64,000 bases of DNA from Halorubrum sp. Atlit-26R (lineage in GTDB: Archaea; Halobacteriota; Halobacteria; Halobacteriales; Haloferacaceae), in assembly GCF_003666015.1 (NCBI RefSeq), contig NZ_QPLT01000001.1, positions 248,001-312,000 on the forward strand, read 5' to 3'. Positions 18,645 through 27,706 of the stretch are shown one piece after another; position 1 is the stretch's first letter; each line of letters begins with the position of its first letter. A program made the translations under genes and the position numbers. The notes under the pieces are model-generated. The model searched no databases and had not been told where the DNA came from. It saw nothing but the letters and a program-made list of their open reading frames with translations.

Positions 18645-20072
18645 CTACGTCACGCCGCCCCCGTTCGTCGCGTACGCCTCGTGCGCGCCCGATTCGAGGA
18701 CCGCCTCGACCTCGTCGACGACTTCCAGCACGTCGGCGAACGAGGTGTACGGCGCGGCGGGACAGACTCGGACCACGTTCGGCGGCCGGAAGTCGACGAC
18801 GACGCCCCGGTCTTTGAGCGCCTCGCTCAGGCGCTCGGGGTCGGGGTGTTCGAGGGCGACGTGCCCGCCGCGGGCGTCGTACTCGCGCGGCGTGCCGACG
18901 GAGACCTCGGGAAGCCGGTCGTCGACGAGCGCGATCAGGAAGTCCGTGAGCGCGAGCGACTTCTCGCGCAGGCGCTCGATTCCGGCCTCGCGGAGGAGCT
19001 CGATGGACCCCTCCAGCGGCGCGGCCGAGAGCAGCGGCGGCGTGCCGATCTGCCACGCGCCCGCGGAGTCGGCCGGGGTGTAGGTCATGTTCATCTCGAA
19101 CTGGGTTTCCTTCTCGTGGCCCCACCAGCCCGCCAGCGCGGGGGTGAGCCCGTGGTGACGCTCCGAGACGTACAGCGCGCCGATCGACCCCGGACCGGCG
19201 TTGAGGTACTTGTACGTGCACCACACCGCGAAGTCGACGCCTGCGTCGTCGAACGCGTGCGGGACGGCGCCCGCGGAGTGGGCCGCGTCGAAGCCGGCGT
19301 ACGCGCCCGCCTCGTGGGCGGCCGCCGCGATCCGCTCGACGTCGAACAGCTGGCCCGACCGGTACAGCGCGGTCGGCATCCAGACGATCCCCACGTCGTC
19401 GTGCGCTTCCAGCGCGGCCTCGATATCCCGTGGGTCGATCGTCCGCCCGTCGCGGCTCGGGACGAGTCGGAGCTTCTCGTCGGGATCGATCCCACGTTGG
19501 CGGAGCTGCGCCCGGATCGCGTAGTGGTCGGAGGGGAAGTCGAGCTCGTTGACGAGGACGGCGGGGTCGGCGTCGGCGTCGCCGTTCGGCGCCCACGTCC
19601 CGTCGGCCGCCGCAAAGCTCGCGCGGTCCGGCCCGTTGCCGGCCAGCAGTTCGTCGAGGAACGTGCCGATCAGGGTGTGAATGTTCACCGTGATCGAGTT
19701 GCCGACGACCACCTCCGCGGGGTCGGCGCCCACGAGCGGCGCGAGCGCGTCGCCGAGCCGCTCGCCGACCTCGAACCACGGCGGGTCGGCGTCGGTCCAC
19801 CCCGCGATCAGCCGGTCGCGCCACTCGTCGACGACGCGGTCGAGGCTCGCGAGGGCGGCGTCGCTCGCGGGCCCGAGCGAGTTTCCGTCCATGTAGAGCA
19901 GGTCGTCCGGAATCCGGTAGCGGTCGGCGAACCCGGAGAGCGGGTCCGCGTCGTCGAGTCGGGCGGCGAGGACGGCGGGGTCGGCGTCGTTCGGGCCGTC
20001 GCCGGCCGCGTCGTCGCCGCCGAGCCCCTCGCCCGCGAGCGCGTCCCGCGCGGGGGCGTACGGATCGTCCAT
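18645..20072 (-). CDS. kynU: Kynureninase
   Basis: 475 aa PLP enzyme of the kynureninase family. Kynureninase cleaves kynurenine or 3-hydroxykynurenine to (hydroxy)anthranilate plus alanine in tryptophan degradation. Landmarks are YRIPDDLLYMDGNSLGP, NSITVNIHTL, FDAAHSAGAVPHAFDDAG and the Schiff-base lysine in WCTYKYLNAGPGS. The N-terminus carries an acidic halophile-type insertion. No tryptophan dioxygenase or kynurenine formamidase gene is in the window, so the rest of the pathway must lie elsewhere. It follows leuS (gap about 78 bp) and precedes the PAS kinase (gap about 56 bp), all on the minus strand. Confidence 0.93.
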   Translation of the reverse strand: MDDPYAPARDALAGEGLGGDDAAGDGPNDADPAVLAARLDDADPLSGFADRYRIPDDLLYMDGNSLGPASDAALASLDRVVDEWRDRLIAGWTDADPPWFEVGERLGDALAPLVGADPAEVVVGNSITVNIHTLIGTFLDELLAGNGPDRASFAAADGTWAPNGDADADPAVLVNELDFPSDHYAIRAQLRQRGIDPDEKLRLVPSRDGRTIDPRDIEAALEAHDDVGIVWMPTALYRSGQLFDVERIAAAAHEAGAYAGFDAAHSAGAVPHAFDDAGVDFAVWCTYKYLNAGPGSIGALYVSERHHGLTPALAGWWGHEKETQFEMNMTYTPADSAGAWQIGTPPLLSAAPLEGSIELLREAGIERLREKSLALTDFLIALVDDRLPEVSVGTPREYDARGGHVALEHPDPERLSEALKDRGVVVDFRPPNVVRVCPAAPYTSFADVLEVVDEVEAVLESGAHEAYATNGGGVT

Positions 20073-20150
20073 ACGGAAAGGGACCGCGCCGGCGACTAAG
20101 CGTTTCCGGGGGCGGCCGAGCCCGCCGGATCCCTCTCCGGGCGTCGGCCG

Positions 20151-22835
20151 CTACTCGACGATGTCGATGGCGGGGCGTCCCGGTTCGGCCTTGTTGACGA
20201 CGCTCTCGTCGGCGTCTTCGGCGCGCTCGACGCGGACCGGCGCGTCGAACTCGCGCTCGATCAGCCACGCGGCCGCGCGTAAGGCGTCGTACTCGGCGTC
20301 GCCGTCGAGCGTCTCCCGTAACGCCTCGCGGTTCGCCTGGAGGTCCTGGCCGTACGAGGCGGCGGCGTCCCCCTGTTCGCGGATGTGCGACTCGCCCATC
20401 AGCTCGGAGATGAGGTTGTCCGCGTCGCTGTCGATCGCGATCTCGAGGGCGTCGTACTTCCAGTCGGGCGCGACGACGACGTCGATCCGCTCGGGATCGT
20501 CGATTCCCGCGACCTCGACGATGTCGCGCACGTCCTCGCGGGTGTTCGCGACCAGCCGGCGCCGGCGCTCGACGGTGTCGCGATCGACGCTCGCGGTCGG
20601 CCACTCGGCCTCCGCGACGAAGCCGTCGCGGCCGAGCGTCTCCCACAGCTCCTCGGCGAGGTGGGGCGCGACCGGCGCGAGCAGGCGGACCGCGACGTCG
20701 ACGCCGCGCTCGAAGACGTCGGGGTGCGGGTCGGCGTGTTCGCGGTAGCTCCGGAGCGTTCCCACGAGGTCCTGCGCCTCGCGGAGCGCGACGTTGAAGG
20801 TGAGATCGTCGTACTCCGCGCCCGCGATGGCGACCGCGGCGTCCGTCTCGTCGGCGACGTAGTCGTCGATCTCGCCCCGGTCGGCGGCCTCGGCGTCACC
20901 CTCGCCGTCGAGCGCCACGTCGCCCGCCGCGTACGCCTCGACGAGGTCGTTGAGGCGGGTCAGGAACCGGTGGGTGGACCTGACGCCCTCCTCGGACCAG
21001 CCGAAGTCGCGCTCGGGCTGGGCGGCCTCCATCATGAACAGCCGCGCGGTGTCGGCGCCGTACTCGTCGACGATGCGCTGGGGCGAGACGACGTTCCCCT
21101 TCGACTTGGACATCTTCTCGCCCTCTAACTGGACCATCCCCTGCGCCAGCAGGTTCGTGAACGGCTCGCGGTGCGCTAAGTCCTCCTCGTCGGCCAGCAC
21201 CTTGGTGAAGAAGCGCGAGTACAGCAGGTGCATCACGGCGTGTTCGATGCCCCCGACGTACTGGTCGACCGGCATCCAGTCGTTCGCGCGGTCGAGGTCG
21301 AACGGGGCGTCGTCGAGGTCCGGCGAGACGTACCGCAGGAAGTACCACGAGGAGTCGACGAACGTGTCCATCGTGTCCGTCTCGCGGGTCGCGGGCCCGC
21401 CGCACTCCGGACAGGTCGTCTCCTGCCACTCCTCGGCGGCGTCCAGCGGATTGCCGGTCGTGTTGATGAACTCCGGCAGCTCGACGGGCAGGTCCTCGTC
21501 GGGCACCGGGACCGCCCCGCAGTCGTCGCAGTTGACCATCGGGATCGGCGTCCCCCAGTAGCGCTGCCGGGAGATGCCCCAGTCGCGAAGCTGGTACTGG
21601 GTGCTCTCCGCCGCGCTCTCGACGTCTTCGGTGAGCCGCTCGCGGGCCGTCTCGCTGTCGAGGCCGCTGTACTCGCCGGAGTTGATCACGACGCCGTCGT
21701 CCGTGAACGCCGCCTCGCTCACGTCGGGGGCCTCCGGGACCGTTTCGCCGTCCCAGTCGTCCGGTTCCGGTGCGACGACGGGCTCGATGTCGACGCCCAT
21801 CTTCTCCGCGAACGCGTGGTCGCGCTCGTCGTGGCCGGGCACCGCCATCAGCGCGCCGGTCCCCACGTCCGAGAGGACGAAGTCGGCGACGAAGACGGGG
21901 ATATCGTCGCCCGTGGCGGGGTTGGTGGCGGTGAGGTCGGTCGCGACGCCGTTCGGCTCGTCGCCCTCGGGGTCGGCCTCCTCCTCGATGAACCGTCGAA
22001 CGTCGTCGTCCTCGGCGGCCAGCTCCTCGCTGATCGGGTGGTCCGGCGCGAGCGCGAAGAACGTCGCGCCGTAGATGGTGTCGATCCGGGTCGTGAACGC
22101 GGTGACGGGTTCGTGGCCCTCGATCTCGAAGTCGACCTCGCTCCCGTACTGGCGGCCGATCCAGTTGCGCTGCATCTGTCGGACGGAGTTGGGCCACCCC
22201 TCCAGGTCGTCGATCGCCTCCAGCAGCTCGTCAGCGTACTCGGTTATCTTCAGGAACCACTGGTCCAGCTCGCGGGTCTCGACGGGCGTGTCACAGCGCC
22301 AGCACAGCTCCGCGTCGCCCTCGACCTGCTCGTCGGCGAGGACGGTCTCGCAGGAGGGACACCAGTTCACCTCGGCGTCGCGGCGCTCCACGAGGCCGGC
22401 CTCGTGGAAGCGGCGGAACAGCCACTGGTTCCACCGGTAGTAGTCGGGGGTACAGGTGGTGACCTCGCGGTCCCAGTCGTAGCCGAACCCCATCGACTTC
22501 ATCTGGCCTCGCATCGTGTCGATGCAGTCGAACGTCCAGTCGCGCGGGTTGGTGTCGCGCTCCTTGGCGGCGTTCTCGGCCGGCAGCCCGAACGCGTCCC
22601 ACCCCATCGGGTGGAGCACGTCGTCGCCGCGCATCCGCCGGTACCGGGCGTACGCGTCCGTGATGGTGTAGTTTCGGACGTGGCCCATGTGGAGCTTCCC
22701 GGACGGGTACGGGTACATCCCGAGGACGTACGTCGGATCCGAGGCCTCGTCCGGGACGTGGTAGACGTCGGCGTCGTCCCACGCCTCCTGCCAGCGTTCC
22801 TCGACCGTCGCGTGGTCGTATCCCTCCTGAGACAT
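20151..22835 (-). CDS. leuS: Leucyl-tRNA synthetase, bacterial-type
   Basis: 894 aa class I synthetase charging tRNA-Leu. The ATG at 22835 (MSQEGYDHATVEERWQ) was chosen over an in-frame ATG 15 codons upstream because it matches the family start. The catalytic HMGH motif (residues 49-52) lies in YPYPSGKLHMGHVRNYT and is followed by PMGWDAFGLPAENAA. A zinc knuckle CPSC...CWRC, an editing domain with TTRIDTIYG, and KMSKS near residue 574 follow. These signatures are bacterial-type instead of canonical archaeal/eukaryal. Haloarchaeal LeuRS of bacterial descent is established knowledge. A TATATAT run lies only a few bases upstream of this ATG, so the promoter position is unclear. Confidence 0.95.
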   Translation of the reverse strand: MSQEGYDHATVEERWQEAWDDADVYHVPDEASDPTYVLGMYPYPSGKLHMGHVRNYTITDAYARYRRMRGDDVLHPMGWDAFGLPAENAAKERDTNPRDWTFDCIDTMRGQMKSMGFGYDWDREVTTCTPDYYRWNQWLFRRFHEAGLVERRDAEVNWCPSCETVLADEQVEGDAELCWRCDTPVETRELDQWFLKITEYADELLEAIDDLEGWPNSVRQMQRNWIGRQYGSEVDFEIEGHEPVTAFTTRIDTIYGATFFALAPDHPISEELAAEDDDVRRFIEEEADPEGDEPNGVATDLTATNPATGDDIPVFVADFVLSDVGTGALMAVPGHDERDHAFAEKMGVDIEPVVAPEPDDWDGETVPEAPDVSEAAFTDDGVVINSGEYSGLDSETARERLTEDVESAAESTQYQLRDWGISRQRYWGTPIPMVNCDDCGAVPVPDEDLPVELPEFINTTGNPLDAAEEWQETTCPECGGPATRETDTMDTFVDSSWYFLRYVSPDLDDAPFDLDRANDWMPVDQYVGGIEHAVMHLLYSRFFTKVLADEEDLAHREPFTNLLAQGMVQLEGEKMSKSKGNVVSPQRIVDEYGADTARLFMMEAAQPERDFGWSEEGVRSTHRFLTRLNDLVEAYAAGDVALDGEGDAEAADRGEIDDYVADETDAAVAIAGAEYDDLTFNVALREAQDLVGTLRSYREHADPHPDVFERGVDVAVRLLAPVAPHLAEELWETLGRDGFVAEAEWPTASVDRDTVERRRRLVANTREDVRDIVEVAGIDDPERIDVVVAPDWKYDALEIAIDSDADNLISELMGESHIREQGDAAASYGQDLQANREALRETLDGDAEYDALRAAAWLIEREFDAPVRVERAEDADESVVNKAEPGRPAIDIVE

Positions 22836-22940
22836 CTGCTTATATATCCGTGGTCGGCTCGGCGTCGTATAGCTTTCCATCCAGTGGTGGGCCGTGGCAC
22901 ACCGCCCCGCGGGCCGTAACGGCGTCGAGCCCGCCGTCGC

Positions 22941-25316
22941 CTACAGCTTCTCCGCGTTCCGCGCCTGCTCGACGCGCTTGGTCGCCTGTTCGATCCGCTT
23001 GCCGGTCGCGTTCGCGAGCCCGGGCGGGAGCCCGGCCCGCGCGGCCGCGAGCCGCTCTTCGATCCGCGCGATCCGGTCGAGCACGTTCGCCAGCTGTCGA
23101 TTCGTGCCCTCGGCGTCGCCCTCGCGGGCGCGCTCCTCGGCCCGCCTCGCCTGGTCGACCGCGGCTGCCAGCGCGCGTTCGAGCCCGTTGACCGCGTTCG
23201 ACGGGCCGCCGCCGCCCGAGCCGTTCCCGCCGCCGGAGCCGCCACCACTCCCGCCGCCGGATTCGTCGTCATCGTCGCCGCCGTCGCTCCCGTCGCCGTC
23301 GCCCTCCGCCGCCGCGGCCGCGACCGCTGCGCGCGTCTCCTCGGCCACGTCGGCGACGTAGCCGGCGAGCGGGGCCGCGCCCGTCTCGGGGCGCTCGATC
23401 CGGATCGGGTCGGCGCTCCCGCCGGAGTCGTCGTCGCCGTCGTCGCTGCCGGCTCCCAGTGGGTCCGGGTTGACGCGGTACGCGCCGACCTCGTCGTCGG
23501 CGTCGCGGACCTCGGTCGTGTACGCGCCGCCGGCGTGGACGTAGACCGCGTCGCTGCCGTCGATCGCGGAGTCGTAGATCCGCCCGGCGAAGTCGTCCTC
23601 GACCGCGGTCCGGGTCAGGTCGACGTCGCTCTCCGCGTCCGACAGCTCCACCTTCCGCGCGTCCTCGCGGGCGACGAGCGGGATCTCGCCGTCGACCCCG
23701 GCCCTCGTCACCGGCTCGTCCGCCGAGACGGTCAGGGTCTCGCTGTGCGGCGCCCGCCCGGCGCCGTTCACCGTGACGCGGTGGTCCCCCTCGGGGACGC
23801 CGTTCGCGACCGCGACGCCGCCGGCGAACGTCGGGACCGCCTCGGGGTCGCTCTCGATCAGGACGAACGACTCGACGCTCGCCTCGGTCGTCGTCAGCCC
23901 CTCGCCGTCCGGCGCCTCGTCGCTCTCGGTCGCCTGCATGACGCGCGCGACGACGGCGTCGAGCGACTCGGCGGCGCCGTCGCCGAACGACGGGTCCTCG
24001 GCGATCGCGTCGTACCGGGCCGCCAGCTCGGATCGGTGGTTGCCGGCGGTGATGTCGAGCGCCGGGTTCTCGTATCGGGGCTGTTCCCACGGGACGCCGG
24101 TCGTCGTGATGTGGCTCGCGACGGCGTCCTCGACGGCCTGCGGAACGGCGAACTCGAAGCTGAGCTGCGGCCCGGTGAACGCCGAGATGTCCTCTAACTC
24201 GGCGCTCTCGACGAGCTCGTACTCGACGACCGACTCGGCGACCTCGTCGGCGAGCGCGGCGTCGTCGCCGTCGGCGGTCCCGTCGCCTCCGCCGCCCCCG
24301 GACGAGCGCTCGCCGTACCGGTAGGCGATCCCGGTCTCCCGGAGCGGGAGGTCGGTCGGCGGCGAGCGCAGTGCGTCGAGCGAGCGGACCGTGAGGGCGC
24401 CGTCGACCAGCGACTCCTCGGCGACTGCGGGGAGGTCGGGATGCTCGTAGATCGGCTCGCCCTCGTACTCGGGGACGACGAAGGGGAGCCGCGCCCCCTC
24501 GTCGCGGGGGAGGCCGTACGCGATCGGGACCCCGAGGAGGTCCTCGACCGTGTCGATCGTCGTGTTCGTGATGTCCGCGAGGAGGCCCTCCTCGCCGACG
24601 CGCCGGAAGCCGTCGGGGATCTCGTTGACCGAGAGCGTGCTGGAGTGCGAGCCGAGTTCGGGGAGGATCCGCGGGACGACGTCCGGGTCCGGGTCGAGGA
24701 ACTCGTTGTTCGGCACGCTCCGGGAGTGGGAGCTGGCGACGTACAGCTGGGGGTCGCCCGCCTCGAGGTCGACGAAGACGTGAAGTACCTCCCAGTCGTG
24801 CCAGTGGAAGTTCGCGGTGAACTGGTCGAACGCCGAGTAGAACCAGAACTGGACGACCGCGAGCGGGGAGTCCTCGTACCGCATCCCGTTGTAGAACACC
24901 GTCGGGTTCGGCGGCTCGCCCGCCTCGTCGTACCGCTCGTGGTAGCCGTCGAACGCCTCGAAGCCGTCGACGACCGTCTCGCCGTCCTCCTCGGCCGCGT
25001 ACGGGCGCGGGTCGGTCGGGAACCACGGCTCGGCGGCGTCGAAGTACAGCGTCGGCGCGAACCGCGCCGCGAGTTCGTCGAGCCGGTCCGGGTCGAGGTC
25101 GCTCGTCGCGGCGTCGTCCGGTTCCGAGCCGGAGCAGCCGGCGACCGCGGCGCTCCCGGCGCCCGCGAGCGCGCCGAGGACGGTCCGGCGGTCGACGCGA
25201 GTCTGACGGTCGACGCGGGTCCGACGGTCGACGCGGTTCGCGCTCGCTCCGCCGAACGCGTCGTCCGGATCGGCGTCGCCGCTCTCGTTGTCGCGCTTGT
25301 CGGGTGCCCGATTCAT
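22941..25316 (-). CDS. Large Tat-exported lipoprotein with C-terminal helical domain, uncharacterised
   Basis: 791 aa. The N-terminus has a 46-residue charged leader with a tandem VDR(R/Q)TR repeat leading into a Tat motif (RRTVLGALAG) and a lipobox (AVAGC), so it is probably anchored outside the membrane. The mature N-terminal region (FAPTLYFDAAEPWFP, VVQFWFYSAFDQF, HWHDWEVLHVFVD) vaguely resembles Vps62-like proteins, which I hold only weakly. A beta-rich region (about 520-620) with NGAGRAPHSETL follows, then a Gly/Ser low-complexity linker (about 695-725) and a C-terminal coiled coil of Arg/Glu/Ala. GGGTTATTCC sits about 28 bp upstream of the ATG as a TATA candidate. The function is unknown. 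Confidence 0.75.
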   Translation of the reverse strand: MNRAPDKRDNESGDADPDDAFGGASANRVDRRTRVDRQTRVDRRTVLGALAGAGSAAVAGCSGSEPDDAATSDLDPDRLDELAARFAPTLYFDAAEPWFPTDPRPYAAEEDGETVVDGFEAFDGYHERYDEAGEPPNPTVFYNGMRYEDSPLAVVQFWFYSAFDQFTANFHWHDWEVLHVFVDLEAGDPQLYVASSHSRSVPNNEFLDPDPDVVPRILPELGSHSSTLSVNEIPDGFRRVGEEGLLADITNTTIDTVEDLLGVPIAYGLPRDEGARLPFVVPEYEGEPIYEHPDLPAVAEESLVDGALTVRSLDALRSPPTDLPLRETGIAYRYGERSSGGGGGDGTADGDDAALADEVAESVVEYELVESAELEDISAFTGPQLSFEFAVPQAVEDAVASHITTTGVPWEQPRYENPALDITAGNHRSELAARYDAIAEDPSFGDGAAESLDAVVARVMQATESDEAPDGEGLTTTEASVESFVLIESDPEAVPTFAGGVAVANGVPEGDHRVTVNGAGRAPHSETLTVSADEPVTRAGVDGEIPLVAREDARKVELSDAESDVDLTRTAVEDDFAGRIYDSAIDGSDAVYVHAGGAYTTEVRDADDEVGAYRVNPDPLGAGSDDGDDDSGGSADPIRIERPETGAAPLAGYVADVAEETRAAVAAAAAEGDGDGSDGGDDDDESGGGSGGGSGGGNGSGGGGPSNAVNGLERALAAAVDQARRAEERAREGDAEGTNRQLANVLDRIARIEERLAAARAGLPPGLANATGKRIEQATKRVEQARNAEKL

Positions 25317-25441
25317 CCTCTGGGGCCATGAGAGCCGGAGGAATAACCCTTCTGCCGCCTGCGTCCCGTTCGATCCGCTCGTCTGTCACGACTCATAGCG
25401 GGAGTACGTGTAGTACGTCGCTCAGTGTGATGGCGTGGTTG
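25317..25441. other. Upstream spacer of the lipoprotein gene
   Basis: Non-coding stretch between the start of the lipoprotein gene and repeat copy B. It contains the presumed TATA element of the lipoprotein (about 25340-25347 on the minus strand). I saw no further gene, tRNA or strong hairpin. Confidence 0.4.
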
Positions 25442-25812
25442 TTTATAAACCGGATCGCGGTGTTGCTGTCGGCTATTTATAAGTGATCGACGCTGCCGCG
25501 GTGAACGCCTTCAAAGCCCCAGTCGCGAGGCGGGCGCACGCTCGCTGCGCTCCTCGTCACTCGCGTTGCTCGTTCCTGCGGTGCTTACGTCGCCTGCGCC
25601 CGCCTCGCGACTGCCCCTTTGAGTCCCGCCCCGCGCCGCACGGCACAGCACCTCACGCCTCCCCAGCCTCGCCGCTCGCTCCGCTCGCGGCGTCCCTCGC
25701 GGGCTGGCTCGCGGCCTCCGCTTCGCTCCGGCCGCTCGCAGGCGCGCCACCGCACCCCCTTTTATAAGCCCTCGTCGCCGCCGCTCACCGTCATTTAAAT
25801 ACGACATCGCGG
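25442..25812 (+). repeat. Intergenic structured repeat, copy B (forward)
   Basis: Full copy between divergent genes. TTTATAAA occurs at 25442 and TTTATAAG at 25476. A single box (CCTTCAAAGCCCCAGTCG) begins about 25 bp after the second TATA-like motif. Hairpin I is nearly perfect (GTCGCGAGGCGGGCGCA against its complement) with loop GGTGCTTACGTCG. Hairpin II is GCCGC/GCGGC, different from copy A. Hairpin III has inner stem GCGGCC/GGCCGC, while its outer stem is weaker than in other copies. The terminal TTTATAAG is at 25761. A distal ATTTAAATACGACATCGC tail matches copy A. Only one leader unit is present. Confidence 0.9.
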
Positions 25813-25954
25813 CCGGCGATCTGCGATACTCACTCCCGAAATCGGTCAAAGCGGCCTCCGTAGCGACCGACCGTTCCGACGGCGACCGCTCCCGAATCGG
25901 GTCGCCGCGGATCCGGGGAGAAGGTATTTGCGGCCGGCAGCCCGACTCGGGGGC

Positions 25955-26353
25955 ATGGACGGGAAGCAGGCCCTCTACTACGCGGCGATCGCGATCGCGG
26001 TGTTGATCGGGGTCAGCATCGTCGTGAGCGTGGTTTCGGCGATCTTAGGGCTCGTGTCGGCGATCGTCTCCGGGATCGTCTCCCTGGCAGTCCTCGCCGG
26101 GATCGTCTACGTCGCTTATAAAGCCGGCTCGTGGCTCCTCGGTGACGACGGGGACTCGATCGGCGCCGATTCGCTCGACTCGATCGGGTCGTCGTCGACC
26201 GCGGCCGACACGGGGACCAGCCGGCAGGACCGGCTCCGCCAGCAGTACGTCGAGGGGCAGATCAGCGAGGCGGAGTTCGAGCGCCGCATCGGCGAGGAGT
26301 TAGAGACGGAGGAGCTCGACGACATCGACCGCGAACTCGAACGCGAGCGCTGA
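25955..26353 (+). CDS. SHOCT-domain small membrane protein
   Basis: 132 aa from the ATG at 25955 (MDGKQALYY); an in-frame ATG nine codons upstream is less likely because GGTATTTGC about 27-30 bp upstream fits a leaderless start here. Two closely spaced hydrophobic helices (about 6-32 and 35-60) anchor it. A Ser/Asp linker follows, then a C-terminal SHOCT motif (RLRQQYVEGQISEAEFERRIGEEL). SHOCT domains occur at the ends of many prokaryotic membrane proteins and probably mediate oligomerisation. No specific role is visible. It is convergent with hisE, whose stop is only a few bases away. Confidence 0.82.
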   Translation: MDGKQALYYAAIAIAVLIGVSIVVSVVSAILGLVSAIVSGIVSLAVLAGIVYVAYKAGSWLLGDDGDSIGADSLDSIGSSSTAADTGTSRQDRLRQQYVEGQISEAEFERRIGEELETEELDDIDRELERER

Positions 26354-26359
26354 GGGAAT

Positions 26360-26746
26360 TTAAAAGCGGTCGCGAAGCTCCTCGCGGAGGTCGTCGACGT
26401 CGAGGTCCTTCATCGCGAATAACACGAGCAGGTGGTAGACGAGGTCGGCGCTTTCGTAGGTGAGCTCCTCGCGGTCGTCGTCTTTCGCCGCCAGGATCGC
26501 CTCCGTCGTCTCCTCGCCGATCTTCTCTAAGACGGCGTTCTCGCCCTTCTCGTGGGTGAAGAGGGAGGCCGTGTACGACCCATCCGGGAGCTCTTCCTTC
26601 CGCGATTCGATGGTGGCGAACAGCTCGTCGAGGACGGCCTCGGACGGGACGCCCGGGTCCTCGTCGGCTTGGGGGCCCTCGTCGCGCTCGGGGGTCGGAC
26701 CGTCGCCATCGGGGGTCGGGCCGTCGCCGTCGGTCGGGTCGCTCAC
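26360..26746 (-). CDS. hisE: Phosphoribosyl-ATP diphosphatase (HisE)
   Basis: 128 aa. The C-terminal 95 residues are a full HisE all-alpha pyrophosphohydrolase, second step of histidine synthesis (PRATP to PRAMP). Conserved metal/substrate motifs are KIGEETTEAILAAK and ESADLVYHLLVLF. The N-terminal 33 residues are an Asp/Pro/Gly extension with a repeated GDGPTP unit, not present in typical family members. The start overlaps the pdxT stop (ATGA), so translation is coupled to vitamin B6 synthesis. Other his genes are not adjacent except hisH about 7 kb away on the other strand. Confidence 0.95.
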   Translation of the reverse strand: MSDPTDGDGPTPDGDGPTPERDEGPQADEDPGVPSEAVLDELFATIESRKEELPDGSYTASLFTHEKGENAVLEKIGEETTEAILAAKDDDREELTYESADLVYHLLVLFAMKDLDVDDLREELRDRF

Positions 26747-27336
26747 GCGACCACCTCCCGCTCGGGGAAGAACGCGAGGTCGTGGATCCGCGGGTCGTCG
26801 GTGAGCTCCGGGTGGAACGCGGTGGCGACGACCGGGCCGTCGCGGACCGCGACCGGGCGGCCGTCGACCGTCGCGAGCGTCTCGACGCCCGCGCCCACGT
26901 CGTCGATGGCCGGCGCGCGGATGAACACGGCGTGGAAGGGGTCGTCGAGCCCGGCGACCGGTATCTTCGCCTCGAAGGAGTCCTTCTGTCGCCCGAACGC
27001 GTTGCGGTCGACGGAGACGTCGACCAGCCCCAGCGGCTCGACCCGGTCGTCCTTCGCGTCGTTCGAACAGACGATGAGCCCGGCACAGGTCGCGAGGACG
27101 GGCTTTCCGCTCGCGACGTGGTCTCGGATCTCGGCGGCGATCCCCTCGCGGCCGATCAGCCGCGAGATGGTCGTCGACTCCCCGCCCGGCATGAGGAGGA
27201 CGTCGCAGTCGGGGACGATCCCCGCGTCCCGGACCTCGACGACCTCGGCGGACTCGTCGTGGGCGGCCGCGGCGTTGCGCACGGCGGCGGCGTGTTCGGC
27301 CACGTCGCCCTGAACGGCGATGACGCCTGCTTTCAT
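26743..27336 (-). CDS. pdxT: Pyridoxal 5'-phosphate synthase glutaminase subunit PdxT
   Basis: 197 aa class I glutamine amidotransferase. It hydrolyses glutamine and passes ammonia to PdxS for DXP-independent PLP synthesis. The oxyanion motif is MPGGESTT (about 49-56), the nucleophile is Cys84 in ATCAGLIV, and the His/Glu pair is in FHPEL near the C-terminus. The length is standard. The pdxS partner is not in the window. hisE overlaps its end. PLP users in this window include kynureninase and threonine ammonia-lyase, but a specific link is not implied. Confidence 0.96.
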   Translation of the reverse strand: MKAGVIAVQGDVAEHAAAVRNAAAAHDESAEVVEVRDAGIVPDCDVLLMPGGESTTISRLIGREGIAAEIRDHVASGKPVLATCAGLIVCSNDAKDDRVEPLGLVDVSVDRNAFGRQKDSFEAKIPVAGLDDPFHAVFIRAPAIDDVGAGVETLATVDGRPVAVRDGPVVATAFHPELTDDPRIHDLAFFPEREVVA

Positions 27337-27429
27337 ACGGATCGGTGGGGCGGGCGCGTGGAAAAAGGGCGCGCTACGCAGGCGGTCGATTCGGGGTCAG
27401 TCCATCCGCAAAACGAGGGCGGTGCGAAC

Positions 27430-27591
27430 CTACGCGACGGTCAGCGACAGGATCTGGACGAACACGCCGAAGAGGACGCAGAACGCGATGACCGTCTTGG
27501 GGTCGATCGCGATGGCGTTCCGGTCCTCGTTCTCGAAGTAGCGGACCAGTCCCGCGCTGGACATCAGCCCGCCGGAGTTGGAACCACTCAT
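27430..27591 (-). CDS. secG: Sec61-beta subunit of the protein translocase
   Basis: 53 aa from the ATG at 27591 ([19 protein letters not shown]). It has a short polar N-terminus, then one C-terminal tail-anchor helix ([17 protein letters not shown]). [12 protein letters not shown] and DPKTVIA are the archaeal Sec61-beta signature. It is the small non-essential subunit of the SecYE-beta channel. An open frame extends further upstream but lacks a better start. The gene is isolated, divergent from thioredoxin, with a shared spacer of about 115 bp. Confidence 0.93.
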   Translation of the reverse strand: MSGSNSGGLMSSAGLVRYFENEDRNAIAIDPKTVIAFCVLFGVFVQILSLTVA

Positions 27592-27706
27592 GTGCGTTTC
27601 TGGGCGGCGCCGGCTTCTAAACGTTTCGTTCGCCGGACCGCGCGGACCGCGCGCACACACGAGTGGGAAACCCTTATGCGCGGGCCGGCGATAGTTGACG
27701 CCGACT

